Positions 16,208 to 24,609 of a stretch of DNA of 64,000 nt are shown piece after piece. The stretch is from the NCBI GenBank assembly GCA_016218815.1, contig JACRCX010000104.1, positions 1 through 64,000 of the forward strand. Direction: 5' to 3'. The stretch's first letter is position 1, and the number at the start of each line of letters is the position of its first letter. The DNA comes from Deltaproteobacteria bacterium (lineage in GTDB: Bacteria; Myxococcota_A; Polyangia; DRWM01; JAAZOP01). Made by a program: the position numbers and the translations under genes. Below the pieces are notes generated by a model, which worked only from the letters and a program-made list of their open reading frames with translations, was not told the DNA's origin and made no database searches.

Positions 16208-17701
16208 CTACTCGCAGCAGCCGGCCCAGGTCAGGGACTCGCTCGGTCCGTCGCCCCCAGGGGGGTAGGCGTCGGGAGCGAGGAGAAGGACGGCGGGGCC
16301 GGCGCGGTGAACGCGGATGGTCGGCCGGCCGAGGTCGCGAGCGCGCTCGACGAGGCCCCATTCGACGACTTCGCCCAGTCGGCCATCGGGCGTGGCGGCG
16401 CGGGCGCGGAAGCTCGCGGCGAGCTGGATTCGGGGCGGGTCGGTCGTGGTGTCCTCGAGGAGTTGGAGATGCCGCCAGGCGACGAGCACGTCGTCACCGG
16501 AAGCTGCGGCTCCCAGCGGCGTCCGGCAGGTCGGGGACTCCTCCGGGTAGGTTTCGAGCACGTCGAGGATGATGGGCTCGCCGGTGGGGACTCCGGCGGG
16601 GTCGAGGAACCGGACGCGCAGCTCGGCGCGGAGGAGGTTTGCGGGTCCGTCGGTCGTATCCCGAGTGACGGGGCCGACGGGCGAGAGGTAGGCCACGGCC
16701 CAGCCCGTCGGGGTTGCGGCCAACGCCGGGACGAGGCACGCCATCGGCCCGGGCGGTGGCACGTCCGGGAGGGCGACGGGAGTGCCGAGCGCCCCGCCAA
16801 GCGCGTCGGACACACGGAACCAGGGCAGCTCCTCGCCGCGGGGGAGGTAGACGAACCCGAGCTCCGGCAGGCTGGTGGTCCCGGTCAGGGCGATTCCGCC
16901 CAGGTCCGTCGTCCGCAGGCCCACGAATCGGCCGGCCGGATCCAGCCCCATGAACGCGAGGAGGCTCGGGTCGTCCGAGGGAAACCGGAGGCAGAGGTAT
17001 CCGCGTCCGAGCCAGACGAGCCAGCAACCGTCGTTGTCCCACGGGTTGTCGTCGAGCAGGGTGCCGGAGGCGTCCGCGAGCACGAAGGCCCCGACGGCGT
17101 GGTGGTCGTCACTGGTCGGCACGACGACGCCGAGGCCGTCGCCGTTCCAGTCCGCCTGGGCGTCCGCCGAGTTTTCTCGGACCATGGCGGTCTCTTCGCG
17201 ACCCGCGAGCGGCACGTGGGTCCAGAGGAGCATGCTGACGAGGTCCGACAGGCCGTGGTACGTCACGTCCTGGAGGAGGATGAAGCCGTCATCGACGAAG
17301 CGTTCGGCGATCGCGGTGCCGTCGACCCAACCTGTGGGACGTGTTTCGGCCGGGCGGCAGGGCGCCGCGGGAGAGCCGGCGGGGCACCAGGCGGGAGGGG
17401 GTTCGGGCGGGGTGTCGCCGAGCAAGGCGTCGAGGCCGACTTCGGCAATGTCGAGGGAGGGCGGGGAGTCGTCCTGGGCGTCCGCGTCGTCGCCGTCGGC
17501 TTCGTCGTCCGCGGAGTCGGAGGCGGCGTCATCGGGTGCCTGGTCGCGCGCACCGCGGTCGTCGGAGGACTGGTCCGGAGAGGCATCGGAGTCGGCGTCG
17601 GGCGCCTCGGGCGACGTGGCGTCGGCGTCGTTGTGGCCGGCGGAGCCGCCGCAGGCGGCGGCCAGCGCGGCGAGGGCGACGGCGGCGAGGACGCGGGGCA
17701 C
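16208..17701 (-). CDS. Exported lipoprotein, propeller-like
   Basis: A 497-residue protein with a GTG start at 17701. The signal peptide ends in LAALAAACGG (Cys 17), then comes a 70-residue Asp/Ser/Ala linker typical of myxobacterial lipoproteins. The mature part resembles the 14560-16038 product in layout, with strand-turn-Trp patterns (VVPTSDDHHAVGAFVLAD, GWAVAYLSPVGP), but lacks its TIGR02232 repeat. It ends in AGCCE. A duplication followed by divergence is likely. The function is not recognisable. Confidence 0.7.
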   Translation of the reverse strand: MPRVLAAVALAALAAACGGSAGHNDADATSPEAPDADSDASPDQSSDDRGARDQAPDDAASDSADDEADGDDADAQDDSPPSLDIAEVGLDALLGDTPPEPPPAWCPAGSPAAPCRPAETRPTGWVDGTAIAERFVDDGFILLQDVTYHGLSDLVSMLLWTHVPLAGREETAMVRENSADAQADWNGDGLGVVVPTSDDHHAVGAFVLADASGTLLDDNPWDNDGCWLVWLGRGYLCLRFPSDDPSLLAFMGLDPAGRFVGLRTTDLGGIALTGTTSLPELGFVYLPRGEELPWFRVSDALGGALGTPVALPDVPPPGPMACLVPALAATPTGWAVAYLSPVGPVTRDTTDGPANLLRAELRVRFLDPAGVPTGEPIILDVLETYPEESPTCRTPLGAAASGDDVLVAWRHLQLLEDTTTDPPRIQLAASFRARAATPDGRLGEVVEWGLVERARDLGRPTIRVHRAGPAVLLLAPDAYPPGGDGPSESLTWAGCCE

Positions 17702-18010
17702 GGGTGAAGCGTGACGTGGGAACGGTCGATGGTCAAGTGGTGGGGGGAAGCTGGACGGGACGCATCAGGCGGATGGGACGCGGCGCCAGGGTTGCGTTCC
17801 AGGGATCCTATCGGGAGGAAGCGGTAAGGGACTGCCAACTCGGTTGGCGGGTCGGCAACTGCCGGTGGCACCGACGCGGCCGCCTGGAGCGCCGTCCAGG
17901 GAGCGTTCCGATCGCGAGTTCGGGTAGTTGCCGGAACAGCGAATTGTCGAGCACGGTTCTGTCGATCCGGTTCGAATCCTGCTAACGTCCAGGGACGAAC
18001 GGAGGACGTC
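17702..18010. promoter_or_regulatory. Divergent intergenic region
   Basis: About 310 bases between two divergently transcribed lipoprotein genes, so it must contain promoters for both. I see no repeat, tRNA or convincing sigma-70 pair. A TTCGAATCC string at 17970 resembles a T loop, but no tRNA folds around it. Confidence 0.4.
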
Positions 18011-18541
18011 GTGGTCGGAGTGGACGATCGGACCGAGCGACGGGCTGCGGCGACCCTTCTGCCGTTGCTGGTTGCGGCGGTCGGCGGATGCTACCAGTCC
18101 TACTTGGATCACGAGGAGTGCGCGCCGGCGCCGATCTGCCTTGATGGGGCAGTTCCCGTGTGCCTGGACGAATTGGCGGTGTCCGACGGAAGTCCCTTTG
18201 ACGACCCAGCCTGTCGGACGATCGAGGTAACGGGCACCGACGACTGCGCAAGCGAGGCCGGCCGGATCCACATCGTCCGCCGAGCGGAGGGCGCGAGCGG
18301 GACGAGGGTCGAGCTCACCGTGATGGAGGTACCATCCGGCGTGACGCTCGGCGGGGATCTCATGCCCAGCGCCACACCGGCCTGTAGGCCGTGCGCCAGC
18401 GGGGTCGGGTACGACAACCCTATGCCGGGAGACACGTACGTTTCGGACCACGGCGGCCCGCCCGGGGCGGATGACCACATCGAGATGACGCTCCGGGGCG
18501 GCGGCGTGCGCTACCGCGTCGTGCTGTGCGCCCACAACTGA
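18011..18541 (+). CDS. Small exported lipoprotein
   Basis: A 176-residue protein starting with GTG at 18011, with GGAGGACGTC immediately before it. The signal LLPLLVAAVGGC gives a lipobox at Cys 27. The mature part holds about ten cysteines and ends in a strand-rich section (HIEMTLRGGGVRYRVVLCAHN). I recognise no family. The next 230 bases hold no gene I can support. Confidence 0.6.
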   Translation: MVGVDDRTERRAAATLLPLLVAAVGGCYQSYLDHEECAPAPICLDGAVPVCLDELAVSDGSPFDDPACRTIEVTGTDDCASEAGRIHIVRRAEGASGTRVELTVMEVPSGVTLGGDLMPSATPACRPCASGVGYDNPMPGDTYVSDHGGPPGADDHIEMTLRGGGVRYRVVLCAHN

Positions 18542-18770
18542 GACGTGTTCATCCTTCTCCTCGGCAGCATCCCGGAATCGACGATCGTGCCGGCCCGGTC
18601 GGCAGGCCGAAGGTCCGCGCGGGTACCTGAGCCTTGCCACCGATTGGTCGGGCTACCCGCGTCGACTGGAGAGCGGGCACGAGGCGCGTCGCCAAGGACG
18701 ACGGAGCAGCGGGGTCCAACGCAATGTCGAACGCCGCAGTCGCGGCCCGAGGGACAAGGAGGGAAGGAAG

Positions 18771-19016
18771 ATGAAGCTGTTGACCGTCGTCGTTGCGCTG
18801 GGGATGCTGATGGGAGCCGTGCCGGCCGCTGCGGACGATCCGGAGGAAGGGGTGCCGTACGCCAACTACACGTTCGGCGATGAGCTCGTCGAGTCGAGCC
18901 TGTATCGCCCGGACCTGGACGCGCTGTACGCGCGCGGCCACCGGCCGACGATCTCGCTCATCAAGATCCGGCAGAACTTCATCAACGAGATGTTCAAGAG
19001 CGGCGAGAATTTGTAG
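18771..19016 (+). CDS. Small secreted protein
   Basis: An 81-residue protein with a ribosome binding site (GGAGGGAAGGAAG) before ATG 18771. The signal peptide probably ends at VPAAADD with no lipobox. The mature 58 residues contain FGDELVESSLYRPD and end in SLIKIRQNFINEMFKSGENL. I recall similar C-terminal motifs in small envelope proteins of myxobacteria, but cannot confirm this. The gene is followed directly by a duplicated hairpin repeat that could end transcription. Confidence 0.6.
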   Translation: MKLLTVVVALGMLMGAVPAAADDPEEGVPYANYTFGDELVESSLYRPDLDALYARGHRPTISLIKIRQNFINEMFKSGENL

Positions 19017-19042
19017 GCGACCGGCAAGACCAGCGGCCGGCG

Positions 19043-19147
19043 CCTGAAGGCGCCGGCTGCACCACGAAGCCTGCTGCGCAGGCTGGGGGGCGGCGACCGA
19101 CGTCTGAAGGCGCCGGCTGCACCACGAAGCCTGCTGGGCAGGCTGGG
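19043..19147. repeat. 60-bp tandem repeat with paired hairpins
   Basis: Two copies, exactly 60 bases apart, of a 45-base core. It begins CTGAAGGCGCCGGCTGCACC and ends GCAGGCTGGGG. The first copy forms two hairpins (GGCGCC-TGAA-GGCGCC and AGCCTGC-TGC-GCAGGCT); the second is slightly decayed. It lies between the small secreted protein and the hydroxylase locus, where it may act as a terminator. The rest of the gap has CCAACAA heptamers at about 19240-19260. Confidence 0.8.
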
Positions 19148-19314
19148 GGACCGGCGACCGGAGGGCCGCCTCCGGACCAACGGCCAAGAACCGACCGCGC
19201 GACGCGCCGCACCTCCGGACCAACAACTCGACCCGATCGACCCACCAACAACCAACAACTCCCCCCCAACTCCTGCTTGCCCGGGGGACCCGAGCGCACC
19301 TACACTCCGGCGCC

Positions 19315-20208
19315 GTGACGGGCGACGGACGTCCCGGGTACGAACGACCTGCGAACCTCGAGGAGGCGCTGGCGCTGTTGGCGCGGCTGGGCGAACACGC
19401 GGTGCCACTGGCGGGGGGCACGGACGTCGCGCTGCGCCTCCGGCACGGGCTCGTGGGCGCGGAGCACACGCTCGTCGATCTGGGATGCATCGACCTGGAC
19501 GGCCTGGAGGAGCGCGGCGACGCGCTGGTCCTGGGGGCGGCGGTGCGCATCGCGGACATCCGGTCGTCGCCGCTGGTCGGGCGCCGCACGCCGCTGCTGT
19601 GCGAGGCGACGGCGGAGTTCGGCTCGCCGCAGATCCGCGGGCGCGCGACCCTGGGCGGGAATCTGGGCAACGCCTCGCCGGTCGCGGACCTCGCCCCGGC
19701 GCTCGTGGCGCTGGGCGCGCGGATCACGCTGGCGTCGCAGGGAGGGACGCGCGAGCTGGCGGTGGAGGACTTCCCGTCGGGTCCGGGGAAGACCGTGCGG
19801 CGGCCGGACGAGCTGATCACGGAGGTGACGGTCCCGTTCCAGCGCGGTCCGGGGGCCTACGAGCGGCTGGTGTACCGGCGGCAGCTCGCGATCGCGGTGG
19901 CGTCGGTGGCGGTGCACATGGAAGTCCGCGAGGGGAGGGTCTCGTGGGCGCGGGTGGCGGCCGGGGCGGTGGCGCCGCGGGTGCTGCCGTGCCCGCGCAC
20001 GGCGGAGGCGCTGCTGGGGATGGCGGCGAACGAGAGCGCGCCGGTGCAGGTCGCGACGGCAGTGCAGGCGCTGGCGACCGAGACCTTTCCGATCAGCGAT
20101 GCGCGGGCGAGCCGGGCGTACCGGGTGGGGGCGCTGGGGGAGGCGCTGCGCGTGGCATTGGGGAGGGTGAGGGGGGAGCAGGGGGGAGTCGTGAGTCGTG
20201 AGTCGTGA
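19315..20208 (+). CDS. FAD-binding subunit of a molybdenum hydroxylase (xanthine dehydrogenase/CO dehydrogenase family)
   Basis: A 297-residue flavoprotein subunit that passes electrons from the iron-sulfur clusters to NAD+ or another acceptor. The FAD-binding signatures are PLAGGTDVAL near residue 30 and TLGGNLGNASPVADLAPAL near residue 115. The C-terminal CO-dehydrogenase flavoprotein domain follows from about 180. The start is GTG at 19315. The last residues (GGVVSRES) are encoded by the beginning of a heptamer array and are probably not functional. It is first in a locus with the fused 2Fe-2S/Mo subunit and XdhC. Confidence 0.85.
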   Translation: MTGDGRPGYERPANLEEALALLARLGEHAVPLAGGTDVALRLRHGLVGAEHTLVDLGCIDLDGLEERGDALVLGAAVRIADIRSSPLVGRRTPLLCEATAEFGSPQIRGRATLGGNLGNASPVADLAPALVALGARITLASQGGTRELAVEDFPSGPGKTVRRPDELITEVTVPFQRGPGAYERLVYRRQLAIAVASVAVHMEVREGRVSWARVAAGAVAPRVLPCPRTAEALLGMAANESAPVQVATAVQALATETFPISDARASRAYRVGALGEALRVALGRVRGEQGGVVSRES

Positions 20209-20247
20209 GATGCGAGCTACGAGCCACGAGCTACCGGCTACCAGCCA
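20187..20247. repeat. Degenerate heptamer array GAGTCGT/GAGCTAC
   Basis: About nine 7-bp units: three GAGTCGT, then GAGATGC, GAGCTAC, GAGCCAC, GAGCTAC, CGGCTAC and CAGCCAT. It starts inside the 3' end of the FAD-subunit gene and fills the gap to the next gene. Confidence 0.85.
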
Positions 20248-20280
20248 TCCGCGGGCGGGCGACGAGATGTTGGTGATCGG

Positions 20281-23200
20281 ATGACGGTGCGGTTCCGGTT
20301 GAACGGGACGGCGGTGGCGCTGGAGGCGCATCCGGCGCGGCGCTTGATCGATGTGCTGCGGGAGGACTTTCGGCTCACGGGGACGAAGGAGGGGTGCGGG
20401 GAGGGGGAGTGCGGGGCGTGTACGGTGCTGATCGATGGCCAGCCGGCGGCGGCGTGCCTGCTCCTGGCGGGGCAGGTCGAGGGGCGGGAGGTGACGACGA
20501 TCGAGGCGTTCATCGCGGGCGACCCGCACGAGGTCGCGCGGCACCTGGTCGAGGCGGGGGGGGTGCAGTGCGGGTTCTGCACGCCGGGGATCGTGCTGAG
20601 CGCGCACGCACTCCTGGAGCGGGAGCCGGCACCGTCGCGCGAGCGGATTGCGGAGGCGCTGGGCGGGCACCTCTGCCGGTGCACGGGCTACGCGGGCATC
20701 GTGGCGGGGATCGAGGCGGCGGCGCGGGCCGGAACGGAGACGGCGGTACGGCCGTCGTTCGGGGCGGCGGTGGGTGCGGCGGTCCCGCGACGCGACGGGC
20801 TGGACCGGGCCTTGGGGCGGATCCGCTACGTCGACGACCTCAGCGAGCCGGGGATGCTGCACGGCGCGGCGGCCTACGCGTGGGTCGCGCACGGCAGGGT
20901 GAAGGCCGTGCACGTGGACGAGGCGCGGGCGGTGCCGGGCGTGGTGCTGGTGGCGACGGCGGCGGACATTCCGGGGCGCAACGAGGTCGGGGCGGTGCGG
21001 GACGATCAGCCGCTCCTGGCGTGGGAGCGGGTGCGGTTCCCGGGCGACCGCGTGGCGCTGGTCGCGGCGCGGACGCGGGAGGCGGCGCGGGAGGCGGCGC
21101 GGCTGGTGCGGGTCGACGTCGAGGCCCTGCCGGCGGTCCACGACCCGGACCTGGCGCTGCGGCCGGACGCGCCCCGAGTACACGAGTTGGGCAACGAGTG
21201 CGCGCGGTACGTGCTGCGGCACGGCGACGCGACGGGGGCGCTCGAGGCGTCGGACGTCGTCGTCGAGGAGATCTTCCGCACGAGCCGGCAGGAGCACGCG
21301 TACCTGGAGCCGCAGGGGGTTTTGGCGGTTCCGGACGCGGACGGGGGCGTCACGGTGCGCGGCTCGATCCAGTGTCCGTACCACGCGCGGGAGAAGGTGG
21401 CGCAGGTGCTGGGGGTGGAGCCGGAGCGGGCGCGAATCGCGCCGACGCCGCTGGGGGGCGGGTTCGGGGGGAAGCAAGACTATCCGAACGAGGTGGCGGC
21501 GTGCGCGGCCCTCTTGGCGCGTCTTTGCGGCAAGCCGGTGAAGCTGGTGTACGAGCGCGACGAGGACATGGCGGTGACGAGCAAGCGTCACCCGTACCGC
21601 ATCCGCACGCGGCTGGGCGCGCGGCGGGACGGGACGCTGCTGGGGGCGAAGGTCGATGCGGTCGCGGACGCGGGCGCGTACGCGGCGATGTCGCCGATCG
21701 TGCTGTGGCGGTCGTTCAACGTGATGGCGGGGCCGTACCGCGTTGCGGGAATCGACATCGAAGCGCGCGCGGTTTTTACGAACAACGTCCCGGCCAGCGC
21801 GTTCCGGGGGTTCGGCCATCCGCAGGCGCTGTTCGCGCACGAGGCGATCCTGGACCGGATGGCGGCGCGGCTGGGTCGCGATCCGATGGAGCTGCGGTTC
21901 CAGAACCTGCTGCGGCCGGGGGACGCCAACGCGACGGGGCAGGTGTTCACGACCGATCTGCACCTGGCGGAGGTGCTGGAGTCGGTGCGGAGGCGATCGA
22001 GCTGGGCGGAGGCGCGGGCGAAGGCGGAGGCGGCGAACGCGCGGGGCGGCCGGTGGCGCCGCGGCCTGGGCGTGGCGCTCTTGCAGTTCGGCTGCAACCT
22101 GGGGGTCGTGGACCAGGAGCTGGACCACGCGGAGGCGGTGCTGCGGGCGCGCTCGGACGGGGTGGTCGAGGTACGGACGGGGCTGACGGACATGGGCCAG
22201 GGGGCTTTGACGGTGCTGGCGCAGATCGCGGCCGACGCGCTGGATCTGCCGCTGGAGCGGATCCGGATGCTGCCGCCGCACACGGGCGAGGTGGGGGACT
22301 GCGGGCCGAGCGCGGCGTCGCGGGTGACGATGGTGGGGGGGATGGCGATCCTGGACGGGGCGCGGCGGCTGCGGGAGAGGCTGGGACTGCCTGGGGCGGC
22401 GGCGCGGGGGGCGATGCACGACCTGGAGCGATGGGAGCGCGCGGTGGCCGAGGCGAGTCCGGAGGGAGAGCCCTTCGACGGTGCTCAGGGCGAGCCGGTC
22501 GAGGTGCGCGGCCGGATGCGCAACGTCTACGGGTCGTGGGAGCCCGCGGTCGGGCAGGGAGACGCGTACGTGGCGTACACGCACGCCGCGGACGTGGCGC
22601 AGGTCGAGGTGGACACGGCGACGGGGCGGGTGCGGGTGGAGAAGGTCTGGGCGGCGTACGACATCGGCACGGTCGTCAATCCTGTGCTGGCGCGGGCGCA
22701 GGTGGAGGGCGGCGTGGTGCAGGGGGTGGGCTACGCGCTGCTGGAGGAGCTGCAGCTTCGCGAGGGGCGGGTCGTCAACGCGAACCTGTCGAACTACCTG
22801 GTGCCGACGGCGCTGGACGTGCCGGAGGTCGACGTCGAATTCGTGGAGGGGTATTCGCCGCCGGGGCCGTTCGGGGCCAAGAGCCTGGGGGAGCCTTCGT
22901 TCGTGCCGGCGGCGGCGGCGATCGCGGCGGCGGTGCGGCATGCGACGGGGCTGCCGGTGACGGAGCTGCCGGCGACGGCGGAGCGGGTGTTCCTGGGGCT
23001 GCGGGCGCGGCGGGAGGCGCCGCCGGCGGTCGTGGTGGCGGCGGGAGAGGGCCGGAGGATGGGCGGGCCGAAGGCGCTGTTGCGGCTGGGGGGCGAGGCG
23101 CTGTGCGTGCGAGTCGCGCGGTCGTTCCTGGAGGGCGGTTGTCCGGAGGTGGTCGTGGTGCTGGGGGCGGGGGGGGACGAGGCGGAGCGGCTGCTGGGAG

Positions 23201-23613
23201 GGATCGGGAGAATCACGACCGTGCGCATCTCCGATCCCTCGGCGCCGATGTTCGCTTCGGTGCGGGCGGGGCTGGCGGCGGCGGAGGGGGCGGGGGAGCG
23301 GGGGGCGTTCGTGCATCCGGTCGACGCGCCGCGCGTGGCGTCCTCGACGGTGTGGGGAATGATCGAGGGGCTGGTGCGGGGCGGCCGGGAGGCCGACGCG
23401 GTGGTGGCGGGGTTCGGGGGGCGGCGCGGGCATCCGGTGTGGATTTCGGGGAGGAGGGTGGGGGAGGTGCTCGAGGCGCCGGAGGGGTACCCGGGGGGGC
23501 TGCGGGGGTGGATGGGGGACCGCGGGTGGGGGATGGAGATCGCGGAGACGGGGGATCCGGCGGTGCTGGACGATTTCGATCGGAGGGAGGACGCGGGGGG
23601 GGGAGGGAGCTGA
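20281..23613 (+). CDS. Molybdenum hydroxylase: 2Fe-2S + Mo-cofactor subunit fused to a MocA-like domain
   Basis: A 1110-residue fusion. Residues 1-150 hold both 2Fe-2S clusters: Cys 39, 44, 47 and 59 for the plant-type cluster, and Cys 97, 100, 132 and 134 for the second. Residues about 165-910 are the molybdopterin subunit of the xanthine dehydrogenase/aldehyde oxidase family (TPLGGGFGGKQDY, AFRGFGHPQA, and GAKSLGEPSFVP with the likely catalytic Glu). Residues about 914-1110 resemble MocA, the molybdenum cofactor cytidylyltransferase (AVVVAAGEGRRMGGPKALL, HPVDAPRVA). An in-frame repeat encodes EPFDGAQGEPV near residue 730. It probably hydroxylates a heterocycle or aldehyde; the substrate is not readable from sequence. 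Confidence 0.85.
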   Translation: MTVRFRLNGTAVALEAHPARRLIDVLREDFRLTGTKEGCGEGECGACTVLIDGQPAAACLLLAGQVEGREVTTIEAFIAGDPHEVARHLVEAGGVQCGFCTPGIVLSAHALLEREPAPSRERIAEALGGHLCRCTGYAGIVAGIEAAARAGTETAVRPSFGAAVGAAVPRRDGLDRALGRIRYVDDLSEPGMLHGAAAYAWVAHGRVKAVHVDEARAVPGVVLVATAADIPGRNEVGAVRDDQPLLAWERVRFPGDRVALVAARTREAAREAARLVRVDVEALPAVHDPDLALRPDAPRVHELGNECARYVLRHGDATGALEASDVVVEEIFRTSRQEHAYLEPQGVLAVPDADGGVTVRGSIQCPYHAREKVAQVLGVEPERARIAPTPLGGGFGGKQDYPNEVAACAALLARLCGKPVKLVYERDEDMAVTSKRHPYRIRTRLGARRDGTLLGAKVDAVADAGAYAAMSPIVLWRSFNVMAGPYRVAGIDIEARAVFTNNVPASAFRGFGHPQALFAHEAILDRMAARLGRDPMELRFQNLLRPGDANATGQVFTTDLHLAEVLESVRRRSSWAEARAKAEAANARGGRWRRGLGVALLQFGCNLGVVDQELDHAEAVLRARSDGVVEVRTGLTDMGQGALTVLAQIAADALDLPLERIRMLPPHTGEVGDCGPSAASRVTMVGGMAILDGARRLRERLGLPGAAARGAMHDLERWERAVAEASPEGEPFDGAQGEPVEVRGRMRNVYGSWEPAVGQGDAYVAYTHAADVAQVEVDTATGRVRVEKVWAAYDIGTVVNPVLARAQVEGGVVQGVGYALLEELQLREGRVVNANLSNYLVPTALDVPEVDVEFVEGYSPPGPFGAKSLGEPSFVPAAAAIAAAVRHATGLPVTELPATAERVFLGLRARREAPPAVVVAAGEGRRMGGPKALLRLGGEALCVRVARSFLEGGCPEVVVVLGAGGDEAERLLGGIGRITTVRISDPSAPMFASVRAGLAAAEGAGERGAFVHPVDAPRVASSTVWGMIEGLVRGGREADAVVAGFGGRRGHPVWISGRRVGEVLEAPEGYPGGLRGWMGDRGWGMEIAETGDPAVLDDFDRREDAGGGGS
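22468..22500. repeat. In-frame CCCTTCGAC...GCTCAGGGC element inside the hydroxylase
   Basis: The core CCCTTCGACGGTGCTCAGGG matches a dispersed element (CCCTTCGACAAGCTCAGGGC type) seen in many unrelated bacterial genomes. Here it is translated as EPFDGAQGEPV in a region that is otherwise Glu/Ala-rich and probably a surface loop. A related copy lies 1.1 kb downstream at 23621. Confidence 0.7.
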
Positions 23614-23620
23614 GGGGAGG

Positions 23621-23645
23621 GCCCTTGGACAAGCTCAGGGCGCCT
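23621..23645. repeat. CCCTTGGACAAGCTCAGGGC element
   Basis: An intergenic copy of the same dispersed element as at 22468, with one central mismatch to the common form. It lies in the 110-base gap before the XdhC-type gene. Confidence 0.7.
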
Positions 23646-23667
23646 TCGGCGGAGGGCGCGGAGATCC

Positions 23668-23717
23668 GACTTACCACTGAGACGCTGAGGGCGCTGAGAG
23701 GAACGCTGAGAAGGCAG
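23668..23717. repeat. ACGCTGAG octamer-type array
   Basis: The units ACTGAGACGCTGAG, GGCGCTGAGAG and AACGCTGAGAAG follow each other. The array resembles the CGCAGAGA elements elsewhere in this window in style but not in exact sequence. It lies directly upstream of the start of the XdhC-type gene. Confidence 0.6.
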
Positions 23718-23723
23718 GGACAG

Positions 23724-24551
23724 ATGACGGACAAGGAGCAGGGGAAGGCGGCGAACGCGGCGGAGCAGGGGGTGGAGACGCTGGACGTGTTCCGGGCGGT
23801 GGTGCGGTACTTGGAGGAAGGGCGTGCGGTGGCGTTGTGCACGGTGGAGGAGACGAGCGGGTCGGCGCCGCGGGAGGCGGGGGCGAAGATGGCGGTGCCG
23901 GACGGGGGGCGGTCGGTGGGGACGGTGGGGGGCGGGGTGCTGGAGGCGCGGATCAACGATCGGGCGCGGGCGTGCCTGGGGGCCGGGCGGGGGGAGACGG
24001 CGGAGCTGGTGCTGGACGAGTCGGCGGAGGGGGGGTTGCCGGCGCAGTGCGGGGGAACGGTGCGGGTGCGGATCGAGGTGCTGGGGGCGCCGCGGCGCGT
24101 GGTGATCTTCGGGGCGGGCCACGTGGGGGCGGCGACGGCGCGAGTGGCGCGCGACGCGGGTTTCCTGCCGCTGGTGCTCGATGACCGTGACGATCTGCTG
24201 GCGCCGCTGGCTGCCGAGGGTTTGGCGGTGCAGGCAGCGGGAGCGGAGCGGGCGGTGCAGGCGGCGGTGCTGCGGAAGGAGGACTGCGTCGTGGTGGTGA
24301 CGCGGGGGCACGCGCACGACGAGCGAATCGTCGGCGACGCGCTGCGCGGGCCGGCGACGGCGTACGTGGGGATGATCGGGAGCAGGCGCAAGGTTGCGGC
24401 GGCGCGGGAGGCGCTGGCGCGGGGCGGGGTCGCGGCGGAGCGGCTGGCGGCGCTGCGGGCGCCGATCGGGCTGGACATCGGGGCGGAGACGCCGGGCGAG
24501 CTGGCGGTGTGCATCGTCGGCGAGATCATCCGGGTGCTGCGCAAGGCGTGA
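23724..24551 (+). CDS. xdhC: XdhC-type molybdenum hydroxylase maturation factor
   Basis: A 275-residue protein. XdhC proteins bind the molybdenum cofactor, help sulfurate it and deliver it to hydroxylases. The N-terminal XdhC/CoxI domain shows ALCTVEETSGSAPREAGAKM and SVGTVGGGVLEARI. The C-terminal Rossmann domain begins RRVVIFGAGHVGAATARVA and contains TRGHAHDERIV, YVGMIGSRRK and the end motif IGLDIGAETPGELAV, all typical. The ATG at 23724 was chosen because the domain starts soon after; no strong ribosome binding site is visible. It completes the locus with the FAD and fused subunits. Confidence 0.88.
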   Translation: MTDKEQGKAANAAEQGVETLDVFRAVVRYLEEGRAVALCTVEETSGSAPREAGAKMAVPDGGRSVGTVGGGVLEARINDRARACLGAGRGETAELVLDESAEGGLPAQCGGTVRVRIEVLGAPRRVVIFGAGHVGAATARVARDAGFLPLVLDDRDDLLAPLAAEGLAVQAAGAERAVQAAVLRKEDCVVVVTRGHAHDERIVGDALRGPATAYVGMIGSRRKVAAAREALARGGVAAERLAALRAPIGLDIGAETPGELAVCIVGEIIRVLRKA

Positions 24552-24556
24552 GCGTC

Positions 24557-24573
24557 GTTTCCGTGCCGGAAAC
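24557..24573 (+). terminator. Weak hairpin after xdhC
   Basis: Stem GTTTCC/GGAAAC with a 5-base loop, 6 bases beyond the stop codon. There is no long T tract. It is a candidate end of the hydroxylase transcript. Confidence 0.3.
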
Positions 24574-24609
24574 TTGACCGATCGGCTCGTCCGCGGTTCC
24601 ATCCGGCCC

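Noticed and set aside
17960-17990. TTCGAATCC string resembling a tRNA T loop
   Set aside because: The flanking bases do not form a T stem, and no acceptor or anticodon arm can be drawn.
23213-24544. LSLSKG-containing minus-strand frame opposite xdhC
   Set aside because: The peptide comes from the dispersed CTCAGGGC-type repeat; the frame itself is a shadow.
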